Counted from the first letter of the stretch, positions 29,051 to 40,500 are shown. The stretch is 64,000 bases of DNA from DATBDM01 sp034664425 (GCA_034664425.1 JAXDHR010000149.1:1-64000), one strand, 5' to 3'. Notes: generated by a model not told the origin, from the letters alone. Numbers and translations: made by a program.

Positions 29051-30589
29051 ATGCGCCAGCTGACCAGCCTCGACGCCCAGTTCCTCGGGGTCGAGACCGC
29101 ACGGACGTTCGGTCACGTCAGCTCGTTCGCGGTCTACGACCCGTCGACGGCGCCGGGCGGGACGCTCGACATCAAGGACATCTGCCGGCTCGTCGGCGAG
29201 CGCATCCACCTGCTGCCGCCGTTCCGGTGGCGGCTCGTGGAGGTGCCGCTCGGACTCGACCTGCCCTACTGGGTCGAGGATCCCGACTTCGACCTGGACT
29301 TTCACATCCGCGAGTCCGCCGTCCCGCCGCCCGGCGACGAGCGCCAGGTCGCGGAGACCGTCGCGCGGATCTTCGCCCGTCCGCTCGACCGCTCGCGGCC
29401 GCTGTGGGAGCTCTACCTGGTCCGCGGGCTGCCGGACGGGAAGGTCGGGCTGCTGACGAAGGTCCATCACGCCGTCGTCGACGGCGTCTCGGGCAACGAG
29501 ATCCTCTCCGCGCTGCTCGATCCCTCGCCGGAGGGCCGCGCGCTGCCGCCGAAGCCGGAGCTGTCCGGGGAGCGGGTGCCCGGCGACCTCGAGATGCTGG
29601 GCCGCGGACTGCTCGGGCTCCCTCGCCAGCCGGTGCGCGCGCTGCGCTCCTTGCCCACGACGCTGCCGGCGCTCACCGAGGTCCCCGGGGCGAACGCCTT
29701 CCCGCTGGTCCCGCGGCTCTCGAAGGGGCTGTCGAAGCTGCGCGAGCTCGCAGGCGCGGCCGCCGGGTCGGACATCCTCGAGGTCGCGACCGCGCGGCCG
29801 CCGAGGACGAGCTTCAACGGGCGCATCGGTCCGCACCGCCGCTTTGCCTACGGCGACCTCTCGCTCGAGCGCGTCAGGGCGCTGAAGTCCGAGCTGGGCA
29901 TCACCGTCAACGACGTGGTCGTCGCGCTGTGCGCGTCCTCGGTGCGCGAGTGGCTGATCGAGCGCGACGAGCTGCCGGCCAAGCCGCTCGTGGCGATGGT
30001 CCCGGTGTCAGTCCGCAAGGACGACGAGCAGGGGGAGTTCGGCAACCGGATCTCGGCGATGATCGTCCCGATCGCGACCAACGTCGCCGATCCGCTCAAG
30101 CGCCTGCAGCGCACCCACGAGCTGCTCAAGGCCGCCAAGCTCAACTTCGCCGCACTGCCCGCATCGCTGCTCACCGACGCGACCGCGTTCATCCCGCCCG
30201 CCGTCGCGGCGCGCGCCGCGCGCATGACCGTCGAGCTGCTCGGCCGCACGCGCCCGCCGCTGAACCTCGTGATCTCGAACGTCCCGGGACCGCGCAACCC
30301 GCTGTTCCTCGCGGGCGCCAAGCTCGAGTCGCTCGTGCCGGTCTCCGTGGTGATCGACGGCGTAGGGCTCAACATGACCGTGATGAGCTACCGCGACCGG
30401 ATGGACTTCGGCATCGTCGCCGACCGCGATCAGATCGACGACGTGTGGCCGCTGATGCGCGCCGCGGCCGCCGCGCTGGAGGAGTTCGAGCACGCGGTCG
30501 GCGCCGGCAGGTTCAGGCCGCGGCCGAGGTCGGGCACGCCGAAACGCTCGGATGCGCACCCCGGCGGTGGGGTACGCTCGCCCGCATGA
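29051..30589 (+). CDS. WS/DGAT-family acyltransferase
   Basis: The 512-residue wax ester synthase/diacylglycerol acyltransferase joins acyl-CoA to fatty alcohols or diacylglycerol to make storage lipids. The catalytic HHxxxDG is at H139-G145 (KVHHAVVDGVSGNE). Other family marks are LTSLDAQFLGVE at the N-terminus, FARPLDRSRPLWELYLVRGL, and PPLNLVISNVPGPRNPLFLA. ATG 29051 lies 29 bases after gltD. The 3' end overlaps the GlsB-type gene by four bases (ATGA). Carbon storage in this organism is a reasonable inference. Confidence 0.93.
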   Translation: MRQLTSLDAQFLGVETARTFGHVSSFAVYDPSTAPGGTLDIKDICRLVGERIHLLPPFRWRLVEVPLGLDLPYWVEDPDFDLDFHIRESAVPPPGDERQVAETVARIFARPLDRSRPLWELYLVRGLPDGKVGLLTKVHHAVVDGVSGNEILSALLDPSPEGRALPPKPELSGERVPGDLEMLGRGLLGLPRQPVRALRSLPTTLPALTEVPGANAFPLVPRLSKGLSKLRELAGAAAGSDILEVATARPPRTSFNGRIGPHRRFAYGDLSLERVRALKSELGITVNDVVVALCASSVREWLIERDELPAKPLVAMVPVSVRKDDEQGEFGNRISAMIVPIATNVADPLKRLQRTHELLKAAKLNFAALPASLLTDATAFIPPAVAARAARMTVELLGRTRPPLNLVISNVPGPRNPLFLAGAKLESLVPVSVVIDGVGLNMTVMSYRDRMDFGIVADRDQIDDVWPLMRAAAAALEEFEHAVGAGRFRPRPRSGTPKRSDAHPGGGVRSPA

Positions 30590-30909
30590 GCTGGCTCGCC
30601 TACCTGATCTCCGTGGCCTTCGTCGGGCTGATCACGGGCGCGCTCGCGCGCCTCGCCCTCCCCGGGCGCGACCCGATGTCGCTGCTGCAGACGATGCTCG
30701 TCGGCATCGCCGGCGCCTTCATCGCCGGACTGATCGTCTACATCGTCTCCGGCGGGCGCTACTACGGCGCGGGCTGGTTGATCTCGTTCGTCTGCTCGGT
30801 CGGGATCGTCTACATCATCCGCCGCCGCCGCGGGGGAGGCCTCACGGATCCGGGCGCCGGAAACCCGCCGGGCCCGTTCGGCTCCTCGCGCTCGCAGCGG
30901 CGGTTCTGA
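30586..30909 (+). CDS. GlsB/YeaQ/YmgE-family stress-response membrane protein
   Basis: A 107-residue protein with three hydrophobic segments: SWLAYLISVAFVGLITGALA, LLQTMLVGIAGAFIAGLIVY and GAGWLISFVCSVGIVYIIRR. The linking LALPGRDPMSLLQTM resembles the GRxxxG-type loop of the transglycosylase-associated GlsB family. The positively charged C-terminal tail is probably cytoplasmic. The ATG overlaps the WS/DGAT stop (ATGA), so they are co-translated. The molecular function of this family is poorly defined; members are often stress-induced. Confidence 0.82.
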   Translation: MSWLAYLISVAFVGLITGALARLALPGRDPMSLLQTMLVGIAGAFIAGLIVYIVSGGRYYGAGWLISFVCSVGIVYIIRRRRGGGLTDPGAGNPPGPFGSSRSQRRF

Positions 30910-30928
30910 ACGGCGTCGGGCGGGCTGC

Positions 30929-32071
30929 TCAGCCCAGCTCGGCGATCGCGGCCAGCAGCCGCTCGGCGTCCGACGCGTCGTTGTAGTGCACGAACCCGGC
31001 ACGGACGGCGCCCCGGGGAGCGAGCCCCAGGTGCATCTCCAGCTCGGCGGCGTAGTAGTTCCCGTCCCAGACGGCGATCCGTCGCCCGGCGAGCGCGCGG
31101 GCCACTCCAGCGGACGTCTGGCCGGCGACGTTGAACATCAGGGTCGGCGCCCGCCGGGCGGCGTCGCCGTAGATCGTCACGTGCTCCATCGCGCCGAGGC
31201 CGTCGAGCGCCATGCGCATGAGCTCGTCCTCCGCCGCGCGCACGGCCGGCCAGTCGAGCGTGACCAGGTAGTCGGCCGCGGCGCGCACGCCGGCGAGCGA
31301 CTCGAACGGGAGCGTCCCGAGCTCGAAGCGGTCCGGGACCTCGTCCGGCGACGGGCGCAGCTTGTCGGGCGCCATCGATTCGAGCAGCTCGGGCGACGCC
31401 ATCAGGATCCCGATGTGGGGGCCGAACCACTTGTAGGCCGAGCACGCGAGGACGTCGCAGCCCAGCTCGGCGAGGTCGAGCCGGAAGTGGGGGGAGGCGT
31501 GGACCGCGTCGACGTAGACCCGCGCGCCCGCCGCATGGGCGGCGGCGACGATCCCCTCGAGGTCGGGGACCGTCCCGATCGCGTTCGACGCGGCCGTGAC
31601 GGCGACCCAGCGCGTGCGCTCCGAGAGCACTGCCTCGACCGCTGCGGCCGGCAGCTCCAGCGAGTCCGGGTCCGGGTCGGCGAAGCGCACCGTGGCGCCG
31701 GCGCGCTCCGCGGCGATCGTCCACGGCCGCACGTTGGCGTCGTGGTCGAGCCGGGTGCAGACGATCTCGTCGCCGGCCGACCACTCGCGTGCCGCGGTCG
31801 CGGCGAAGCGCATCGTCAGCGCGGTCATGCTCGGCCCGAAGACGACGCCGTGCGGCTCGGCGCCGAACAGCGTCGCGACCGCCACGCGCGTCGACTCGAC
31901 CAGCTCGTCGGTATGCACGGCGGCCTCGAAGGCGCCGTGGCTGTTGGCGCCGTGACCCGAGCGCATCCACCCGGTCATGGCGTCGATCGCCACGTCGACC
32001 ATCTGCGTCCCGGCCGGCCCGTCGAGCCGGGCCCAGCCATCGCGCAGGCCGGGGAAGCGGTCGCGGTTCAC
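30929..32071 (-). CDS. Class V aminotransferase / cysteine-desulfurase-like protein
   Basis: The 380-residue PLP enzyme has fold-type I features: VVFGPSMTALTMRFAA near the cofactor phosphate site, ARVYVDAVHASPH with the PLP-ring Asp, and Lys in DVLACSAYKWFGPHIGIL as Schiff-base residue. The spelling matches the cysteine-desulfurase-like subgroup (VC1184 type) rather than IscS/SufS; no catalytic Cys loop is evident, so desulfurase activity is uncertain. The start is GTG 32071. The longer open frame to 32335 runs into the divergent monooxygenase gene and is not conserved. Confidence 0.85.
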   Translation of the reverse strand: MNRDRFPGLRDGWARLDGPAGTQMVDVAIDAMTGWMRSGHGANSHGAFEAAVHTDELVESTRVAVATLFGAEPHGVVFGPSMTALTMRFAATAAREWSAGDEIVCTRLDHDANVRPWTIAAERAGATVRFADPDPDSLELPAAAVEAVLSERTRWVAVTAASNAIGTVPDLEGIVAAAHAAGARVYVDAVHASPHFRLDLAELGCDVLACSAYKWFGPHIGILMASPELLESMAPDKLRPSPDEVPDRFELGTLPFESLAGVRAAADYLVTLDWPAVRAAEDELMRMALDGLGAMEHVTIYGDAARRAPTLMFNVAGQTSAGVARALAGRRIAVWDGNYYAAELEMHLGLAPRGAVRAGFVHYNDASDAERLLAAIAELG

Positions 32072-32189
32072 GCCCGCACCGCCCGTGCGAGCACCCGGTC
32101 GTGCTCGTAGCTCAGCAGGCCCTCCATCGTGCGGATCCTCGCAGGGTAGGAACTTGACGGAGCCGTCACCTTCGTGCGAGCCTCCGGGG

Positions 32190-33557
32190 ATGTCGACGCT
32201 CCCTCGCGTCTGCGTCATCGGCGCCGGTTCCTCCGGCATCGCCGCGGCGAAGGCGCTCCACACCGCCGGGTTCGACTTCGACTGCCTCGACGCGTCCGAC
32301 CGGGTCGGCGGCAACTGGGTGTTCCGCAACAGCAATGGGATGTCCTCGTCCTACCGCTCGCTGCACATCAACACCTCGCGCGAGCGGATGGAGTACTCCG
32401 ACTTCCCGATGCCGAAGTCCTATCCCGACTTCCCGCATCACACCCACATCGCGCGCTACTTCGACGACTACGTGGACCACTTCGGCTTCCGCGACCGGAT
32501 CACGTTCCGCACGCGCGTCGAGCACGCTTCGCGCGGCGCCGACGGGGTCTGGAACGTACGGCTCGACAACGGCGAGACGCGCGGCTACGACGCGCTGCTC
32601 GTCGCGAACGGCCATCACTGGGATCCGCGCTGGCCCGAGCCGGCGTTCCCCGGAGCGGAGGTCTTCGCGGGCGAGCAGGTGCATTCGCACCATTACACCG
32701 GCGACGATCCCGGGCAGTTCCGCGACAAGCACGTCGTCGTGCTCGGCATGGGCAACTCGGCGATGGACATCGCGGTCGAGGCGTCCTTCACCGCCGCCTC
32801 GGTCCATCTCGCCGCCCGGCGCGGCGCGTGGGTGATCCCCAAGTACGTCTTCGGGCGCCCGCTCGATCAGATCTCCACGCGCGCGGGGGTCCCGTTCCGG
32901 GTGCGCCAGTTGACGATGCAGGGCCTGATCCGGACGGCGGTCGGCGACATGGAGCGCTACGGGCTGCCCAAGCCCGACCACCGGCTGCTCGAGGCGCACC
33001 CGACCGTCTCCGACGACATCCTCTCGCGGATCGCCCACGGCGAGGTGACGCCGAAGCCGAACATCGCTCGGCTGACCGAACGCACCGTCGTCTTCGTCGA
33101 CGGCAGCGAGGTCGAGGCGGACATCGTCGTCTACTGCACGGGCTACAAGGTCACCTTCCCCTTCTTCGACGAGGACTTCCTCGCGGCGCCCGACAACGTG
33201 CTGCCGCTCTACCGGCGCGTCTTCGAGCCGTCGATCGCCGGCCTCGCCTTCATCGGCCTGCTGCAGCCGATCGGGGCGATCATGCCGGTCGCCGAGGCGC
33301 AGTCGGCATGGGTCTGCGACCACCTCGCCGGGCGCTACGCGCTGCCGCCGGAACACGTCATGCGCGCGGACATCGAGCGCGAGCGGCGCCGCAACGACAA
33401 GCGCTACGTGGCGTCGAAGCGGCACACGATGCAGGTCGACTACGACGACTACATGGCCGCGCTCGAGCGCGAGCGCAAGGCCGGCGCGGCGCGCGCTGCG
33501 ACAGTCGGCAACCGCCTGCCGGTGCCACTCCGGGCGGCCGCGGCGCAGCCGGCATGA
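32190..33557 (+). CDS. Flavin-containing monooxygenase
   Basis: The 455-residue FMO uses FAD and NADPH to oxygenate a nucleophilic heteroatom, or possibly a ketone. The FAD site is VCVIGAGSSGIAAAKAL. The FMO fingerprint is FAGEQVHSHHYTG, and the NADPH site is VVVLGMGNSAMDIAVEASF. A late YCTGYKVTFPFFDEDFLA also fits. ATG 32190 follows a weak GGGGA. The TetR gene overlaps its stop by four bases, suggesting that the regulator controls this enzyme. The substrate is unknown. Confidence 0.92.
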   Translation: MSTLPRVCVIGAGSSGIAAAKALHTAGFDFDCLDASDRVGGNWVFRNSNGMSSSYRSLHINTSRERMEYSDFPMPKSYPDFPHHTHIARYFDDYVDHFGFRDRITFRTRVEHASRGADGVWNVRLDNGETRGYDALLVANGHHWDPRWPEPAFPGAEVFAGEQVHSHHYTGDDPGQFRDKHVVVLGMGNSAMDIAVEASFTAASVHLAARRGAWVIPKYVFGRPLDQISTRAGVPFRVRQLTMQGLIRTAVGDMERYGLPKPDHRLLEAHPTVSDDILSRIAHGEVTPKPNIARLTERTVVFVDGSEVEADIVVYCTGYKVTFPFFDEDFLAAPDNVLPLYRRVFEPSIAGLAFIGLLQPIGAIMPVAEAQSAWVCDHLAGRYALPPEHVMRADIERERRRNDKRYVASKRHTMQVDYDDYMAALERERKAGAARAATVGNRLPVPLRAAAAQPA

Positions 33558-34159
33558 CGGCGCTGACGCCAACGGGCCGGCGGGCCGCCACCAAGGCCGC
33601 GAACCGCACGGCGATCCTCGCCGCGGCCAAGCAGGTGTTCGCCGCGTCCGGGTACGGCGGCGCGAGCGTGCGCGACATCGTGCGCCGGACCGAGCTCGCC
33701 TCGGGCACGTTCTACAACTACTTCCCCGACAAGGCGTCGATCTTTCGCGCGCTCGTGGAGGAGGTCGGTGGGGAGGCGCGCCGGCGGGTCCGCGCCGCGC
33801 GCCAGGCGGCGTCCTCGGCGGAGGCGTTCGTGGCCGACGGCTACCGCGCGTACTTCGCGTTCATCGTCGAGGACCCGGCGACCTTCGCGTTCGTCGCGCG
33901 CAACGCGGAGACGATCCGCGAGCAGTTCGGCGACGCCGTCCTGCCGGCGAGCACCGAGGAGCTGCGGGAGGACCTCGAGACGGCGATCGCGGACGGCTCC
34001 CTGCCGGCTGTCGACGTCGACTACTGCGCTCACGCGATGACCGCCGTCGGGCTCGAGCTCGGGCAGCGGCTCGTCCTGCGCGACCCGCCCGATGTCGAGG
34101 GCGCGACGTCGTTCGCGACCGCTCTGTTCCTCGGTGGGATACCTCGCGCCGGTCGTTGA
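33554..34159 (+). CDS. TetR-family transcriptional regulator
   Basis: The 201-residue regulator has an N-terminal helix-turn-helix (ASVRDIVRRTELASGTFYNY followed by FPDKASIFRALVEE) and an all-helical ligand domain ending LFLGGIPRAGR. It starts inside the FMO stop codon (ATGA), so the two form an operon, and the regulator probably responds to the FMO substrate. A 12-bp perfect palindrome lies 19 bases after its stop. Confidence 0.92.
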   Translation: MTALTPTGRRAATKAANRTAILAAAKQVFAASGYGGASVRDIVRRTELASGTFYNYFPDKASIFRALVEEVGGEARRRVRAARQAASSAEAFVADGYRAYFAFIVEDPATFAFVARNAETIREQFGDAVLPASTEELREDLETAIADGSLPAVDVDYCAHAMTAVGLELGQRLVLRDPPDVEGATSFATALFLGGIPRAGR

Positions 34160-34471
34160 CGAGTTCTCATCCTGGCGCGTAAGCGCTTACTAGACGGATG
34201 TCTGATGGCCGTGGGCCGGCCAATAAACTCTCAACCCTCCCGTCGAGCCTGAGGCCGATCGGGCCACGAAAGACCTGCTCAGGGACATTTTGACGAGAAA
34301 CGTTCCAACGTGGAGCGCCGCCGTCCCCGGCGATAGACGAAAAAAAACGCCCATTCGTTCGACTAGGGCCTTACATTGGCCGCTGCACGTCGCGCCGGCA
34401 CCCCTCCGCGACGTCTTGCCGCCACGCTCTTGCTCTCACGGACGACCACCGACCTCCCCGCCGCGTACGGC
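34160..34471. other. 312-base gap before the giant gene, relatively AT-rich
   Basis: This region is clearly less GC-rich than anything around it and contains an A8 run (near 34340) and a TTGACG hexamer at 34290-34295. I see no -10 box at normal spacing. It probably holds the promoter and leader of the giant gene. An in-frame TTG at 34376, with AGGG seven bases upstream, could extend that gene by 32 residues into this gap. Confidence 0.5.
34179..34190. promoter_or_regulatory. 12-bp perfect palindrome, candidate operator
   Basis: GTAAGCGCTTAC is a perfect inverted repeat between the TetR gene and the giant gene. Size and symmetry suit a dimeric regulator, but the TetR site could equally lie upstream of the FMO gene. 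Confidence 0.3.
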
Positions 34472-34570
34472 GTGCTCATCCCCTTGGCCCGAGGCCGGTG
34501 GGCGCGTGTGCTGGCTCTCGTCGGGATCGTGTTCATGTTCGGCTGGTACGCGATCCCTGCCGCCGAGGCG
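34472..34570 (+). other. Sec-type signal peptide of the giant protein
   Basis: Residues 1-33 have a basic n-region (LARGRWAR), a hydrophobic core (VLALVGIVFMFGWYAIP) and a small-residue cleavage motif AEA before IAAQP. This pattern is the main support for the GTG 34472 start. Confidence 0.75.
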
Positions 34571-37500
34571 ATCGCCGCGCAGCCCGCGCCGACCGGCGCG
34601 GCGCTGAACGTTCCGACGTTCGGCTTCCCGGTGTTCGCGGCCCACGGCCGGGCCCGCGCGGCCGCCTTCAGTGGCGGCAACTCCCCGAAGCAGGCGCGCC
34701 GCGGCCACGCGTCGGCGGCACGGACCGCGTCCCGCGCGGCGGCCTCGACCACCCGCCCGGCGTCCGCGCAGCGGTCGGCGGCCAGCGGGACGCCGACGCG
34801 CAGCGTCCGCCGTGGCGCCGGGGCCGCCGGTGGACCGCAGACGGTGCCGGTGGTCGACGACAGCTGGGGTGGTGGGTCGTCCGCGGGCGGCGGCAAGTCC
34901 GCCGATCCGTTCGCCGACGCGCCGACGATCGACGACGCTTCGGGTCCCGCCGCCACGCTCGCTCCGGTGCCGACCGCGCAGACGCCTCCGCCGGGCACGC
35001 AGACGACGACGACCGGGGTCTCGTCGAGCGGGGACGTCCCGGCCGGCTGCGACTCGACTACGCCGAACTTCTCGGGCATGACCCAGGACCAGATCGTCGC
35101 GTGCATCAACAAGCTGCTGGCCGATGCCTTCTCGCCCAAGGCCGGCTCGGACACGTCGAGCACGTCGACCTCGAACCCGACGACCTCGACCTCGACCTCG
35201 ACGCCGAGCCCGAGCGCCCCCGTGGTGCAGCAGGCGCTGACCGCCGCGCCCCAGCAGCAGCAGCCAACCTCCGTCGCCGACCCGGCACCGGTCGCGGCCC
35301 CCGCGGCCGACGACACCGCCGCAGCCCCCGCCCCGGCGCCGACCGACGTCGCACCGGCGGCTGCGAGCAGCCAGCCCGCGCCCGATGCCGCAGCCGCGCC
35401 CGTCGCCGACGCCGGCGCGGCTCCGGCCGCGCCCGCCCCGACGCCCAGCGCAAGCGGTGAGCCGACCCCCGCCGCGGATGGCGCGGCCGCCGCCTCCCCC
35501 GACTCCGCCGTCGCCTCGCCCGACCCGGCGCCGGCCGCCGATCCGGCCCCGGCCAGCGCCCCCGCGGCGGACCCGGCTCCGGCCGCCGATCCGGCTCCCG
35601 CCGCCGATCCGGCTCCGGCCAGCGCCCCCGCGGCGGACCCGGCGCCGGCGCCGGCCGCACCGTCCCCCGCGCCCGTCCCGGCTTTCGCCGTCACCTCTCC
35701 GCCGGCTCCGGTCGCGGTGGCGGCGATCGCCATTGCGCCGGTCCAGACGGTCGTCTACCTGCCCCCGCCGCCCCCGCCGCCCGTCTCCTCGGCGCTGCTG
35801 AGCGTCGCGAGCGCGACGCTCGCCGACATGACCGTCGCACCGAGCGACCTGCAGATCTCCGATCCCACCCAGCTCGCCGCGCCCGGCGCGCCCGTCATCC
35901 AGAACGCGCTCGCGCCGGCCACCACCGCCGGCAGCGACCAGTCCCTCGCGGACGGGACGCAGCAGGACTCCTCCGCGGTGGGCACGGACGGCGCCGCGAC
36001 CTCGATCCTCGCAGTGGCGTCGCCGGCCCCGGCGACCCCGGACGACCACACGCCCTCGCTGCCCGGCCCGGATCCGGCCGGTACGCAGGCCATGGCGCCC
36101 GCGTCGGCGCCGAGCGCGCCTCGAAGCGCCCCCGATGCGCCGGGCGCGCTCGCCGACACGCCGGTCGCGCCCGTCGCGGGCGACAGCCCTGCCGACCTCA
36201 CCACGATGTCCTCCGACGCTCCGGCGGGCGACGTGATCGTCGCCGGCGCGCGCGGGCCCCCGCCCGCCGGCTCCACCCTGATCCTCGCGGCGCAGGGTGG
36301 CACGGTGACGCTGGGCGGCGCCCAGCTCACCTTCGCGCCCGGCGCCCTGCCGCACGACGCCTACGTGTCCCTCACCCTCGGGACCGCCGGTGCCGACGGC
36401 ATCCAGCTCGCCTCGCCGGTCTACGACCTGCTCGCCGTCGACACGGTGACCGGGGAGTCGATCGAGACCTTCGCCACGCCTCCCGTGCTCACGATCGACA
36501 CGGGTGCGACCCCGTCGCGGATCGTCTACCTCGATCCCCGGATCGGCGCGGTCGGCATCGCATCCTCGTTCGATCCCGCGACAGGCAGCGTCACGGCGAA
36601 CCTGCCTCACTTCAGCTCCTACGCCGCGGCCGCGCTGACCGGGATCTTCGGGTTCCTCGCCGGTCAGCTCGCGAGCTACGTGTCCGGCAGCCACACCGTC
36701 ACCGCCGGGAATCTCGACCTGGGCGGCGTGCTCACGATCACGGCCCCGACCTTCACGCTGAGCGGGCTCGCGGTCAGCGGCTCCGGCTCGAGCGCAACCT
36801 ACACGGGCAGCGTGACGATCACCTCGGCCGGCGCGACGTTCGCCGCGGGTGCCGGCCTGGGCGGCACGATCGGCGCGATCACCGGCTCCTACGCGCTCGC
36901 CGGGCAGACCGCGATGGCCGGGACGCTCACCCTCGGCCTCACGAACGTCGCGCTCACGGTGACGGGCTTCGTCGCCGTCTCCGCCGGCTCCGCCATGATC
37001 GTCGCCGGCTTCGACGGCGGCACCACCGAGGTGCGGATCGGGGCGAGCGGCGCCTCCGCCTCGCTCGGCGCCGGCGGGCATCCCACCGCCTCGGTCGGCA
37101 GCGCGATCTTCGGGCTGGTGTCGCGCATCCCGGACAGCGGCAGCGCCGCGCTGGCGCTCGTCGCCAGCGGCGACGTCTCGATCACCGGCACGGCGGGCGA
37201 CGTCTCGCTCGCGGGTACGGGATGGCGCGCCAGCCTCAACCAGCTCGGCGACCTGTCGGGCGCGCCCGTCGCCGTCGAGACCGGCACCGGCACGGTCGTC
37301 GTCGGCGGCGCGGTCGGCGCGGCGTCCTTCTCGGGCGCTGCGACGCTGCACGCCGGCAGCCTCGGCACGCTCGCCGGCACGTTCGCGGTCAGCTACGACT
37401 CGAGCGCGCAGCGCCTGACGCTGCAGGCCTCCGGCGTCTCCTCCGACGTCGGCGCGGGCGCGGCCGTCGCGAGCCTCCAGCACGGCGCGGGCACGCTGGT

Positions 37501-40500
37501 CGTCACGGCGGACGGCGCCGCGGGCTGGGCCCACGGCGACGTGACGCTCGCCGGCGTCCCGGGCGTCGCGCTGGCCGCCCCGCTCGACCTCGAGCTCAAC
37601 ACCACGAGCGGGACCCTCGCCGTCCCGGACGGCGCGGGCAGCCGGACCTACACCGGCTCGTTCCTGCGCCTCGCGGGCACGGCGACGATCTCGATCGCCG
37701 GGCTCGCCGAGCTCTCCGGCGCGGTGTCGCTCGCCGTCTCCGGCTCCACGGTCCAGGTCGGCGTGAGCGCGACGTCGCTCGCCGCCGCGCTGATCCTCTA
37801 CGGGAACGGCACGGTCGCCGGCGCGGGCACCGCCGCGGTCGCGCTGCCGGTCTCGGTTCCGGGTCTGGCATTGACCGGCTCGGCGACACTGCAGGTCAAC
37901 ACCACCGGGGCCGCCGTCGCGAGCACCATCGTCAGCGTCGGGGGCACCCCGGTCACCGTGGCCTACACCGGCGCGGCGAAGGTCGCGAGCGCCTCGGGCG
38001 CCTTGAAGCTGACGACTCCGGTCGGCGACCTCGCCGGCACGTTCGCGCTCGCGGCCGACCTCGGCACGCGCGAGCTGACCGTGTCCGGCACGGCGATCGA
38101 CCTCTTCCTCGGCGCCCGCGGCGCCACCGCGGCCGGCGACACCGGGCTCGAGATCGCCTCGGCCGCCCTCGCCGCGCTCGTCCGGCCCGACGGAGCCTAC
38201 GCGCTGCGCGCCGGCGGTACCGCGACGCTGTCCAACGTCGGCGACCTGGCGCTCGGTGGCAGCTTCGCCGCCGAGGTCAACACGACCGGCGAGGACATCG
38301 CGCTGGACGGCACCGTCGTCGCTGCGGGGGCGCGCCGGCTCGCCGGCCAGGGTGTCACGCTGACGCTGCCCGGCGCCATCGTGGCCGGCGGCGACCTTGC
38401 CGTCGAGCGCTCGGTGAACCCGGCGGACGGCACGAGCGAGCTCGTCGTGGGCGCTTCGAACCTCGCCGTGACGGTCGGCGACGCGACCGGCGTCCGCGTC
38501 ACGGCCTCGGGCGCCGACCTGCTGCTCGTGATCGGCGCCGACCACACGTACGCGCTGCAGGCCAGCGGCACGGCGGCCCTGCTCGGCATCTCGGGGCTGA
38601 CGCTCGGCGGCGCCGTCACGGTCTCGAGGAGCACGAGGACCGGCGACATGAGCCGCCAGATCGCCGTCGGCGGCGTCATGCGCACGCTCGACGTCGCCGC
38701 GGGGGCCAACCGCTTCGGCGGCGACCACGTGCAGCTCGGGGTGCTCGGGCAGACGCTCAGCGGCGGCTTCAGCTTCGCGACGTCGACGTCGGGCGTGGAG
38801 CTGTCGGTCACGCACGCGGCCATCGCGCTCGGCGGCGGCCTGGTCGACGCGGGTGGTGTCGCCGGCTCGCTGTCGCTCGACTCGGCGCAGAAGGCGCTGA
38901 CCGCATCGATCACCGCGGCGTCGGTCACGTTCGCCGTCCCCGGGATGACCGCCACCGGCCCGGTGTCGGCCACGCTCGCCTACAGCGACAACGGCACCGC
39001 CGACGACGCGCTGGCGGTCACCGTGGGCGGGGCCGCCCCCGCCGCCCTCACCGTGGGGGGCGAGTCGCTCACGGGCACCTTCGGCTTCACCGGCGGCGCC
39101 GCGACGGTCACCGTGAGCGCCGCGAACGTCGGGCTCTCGTTCGGGACCTTCGTGGTCGTCACCGGCGGGGCCGGCTCGCTCACCCTCGCGCCCGACGGCG
39201 CCGCGGGGACGCTCACCGTCACCTCCGCCACGTTCACCGTGCCCACGCTGGTCACCGGCACCTTCGGCGCGACGCTCGCGATCAACACCCGGCCCGTCGC
39301 CGCCGGATCGCTGCCGGCCGGCCCGTTCGTGCGCGTCGAGCTCACGATCGCCGATGCGAGCAGGCTCACCGTCGGCGGCGGCAGCCTCTCCGGCAGCTTC
39401 GCCTTCGAGCGTCAGGCCGACGCCACCGGCACGCTGACGACGCTCGTCGGGCTCACGGGCGTCAAGGCCTGGCTGGGAAGCGACCCGTCGCCGACGCTCA
39501 CCGACGGGCAGGGCGCGTTCGTGCTCACCGGGACGGGCGTCGCGGGCTACATCGCCGGGACGGCGGCGGTCTCCGGCAGCGGCTTCTCCGCCGGCGGCCG
39601 CGTCCTGCTGCGCGTGAACACGACGGGCGGCGCGGTCTCGTCGACGCTCACCGTGGGTGGCGTGGCGCTGCCCATCGCCTTCACCGCGAGCGACGGGTCG
39701 CTGTTCGAGATCTCGATCGCCGGGGGCTCGCTCGACATCGGCGGGGTCGTCACCGTCGAGGGCAACCTCACGTGGCGCACCGGCCAGACGCTTTCGTCTG
39801 CCTCCGGTGGTGGTACGGGCGACGTCTTCGGCGGCAGCGGACTGCGGGTCTTCATGGGCGACGGCCCGGCGACGCTCGCCGACGGCTCCGTGAACCCGCT
39901 CGCGCACGGCCTGCTGATCTCCAACGCGACGCTCGGCCTCGTCAAGGCCGGCTCGGCCTACGCGCTCGACGCGGAGGGCGACGTCGCGCTGCTCGGCTTC
40001 CAGAGCGCCGCGCTCACCGGTCGCGTCCACGTGCGGGTCAACACCTTCGCCCACGGGATCGGCGAGACCATCGCCGTCGCGGGCACGGACACGAGCGTCA
40101 CCGTCACGTTCGACGCCACGAACGAGACGGCTGGGACCAGCGCCTTCTCCTCCGCGAGCGGCACGGGCCTGCGGCTCGACGTGCTCGGGCAGACGATGAG
40201 CGGTGACTTCACCTTCGCGCGCAGCACGGGCGCCATCACGCTGACCGCCGCGCACGCCGGCTTCGTCCTCGCCGATCCGGGCGCCGGCCCGGGCGCGCGC
40301 GGACCCCCGCTCGCCCAAGTCAGCAACGCGAACGGCACGGTCGTCCTCTCATCCGCCGGCGTGGCCGGCGCCCTGGGCGGAACCGTCGCCCTCGGCATCG
40401 ACGGCGTCTCGCTGTCGGCCGGGAGGTTCCTCGTGCTGATCAACACGACGACGGCCGCCGCGACCCTCGCCGACCCCGCGGACGCGACGAAGACCGTCGC

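Noticed and set aside
34160..34471. Possible riboswitch (cyclic-di-GMP type) before the giant gene
   Set aside because: I looked for the conserved GEMM elements and could not match them; the region is AT-rich but has no convincing conserved fold.
34436..40318. Minus-strand open frame of 1,960 codons at the start of the giant gene
   Set aside because: Antisense shadow with Arg/Gly/Asp composition; it opposes the signal peptide and ZU5-like domain.
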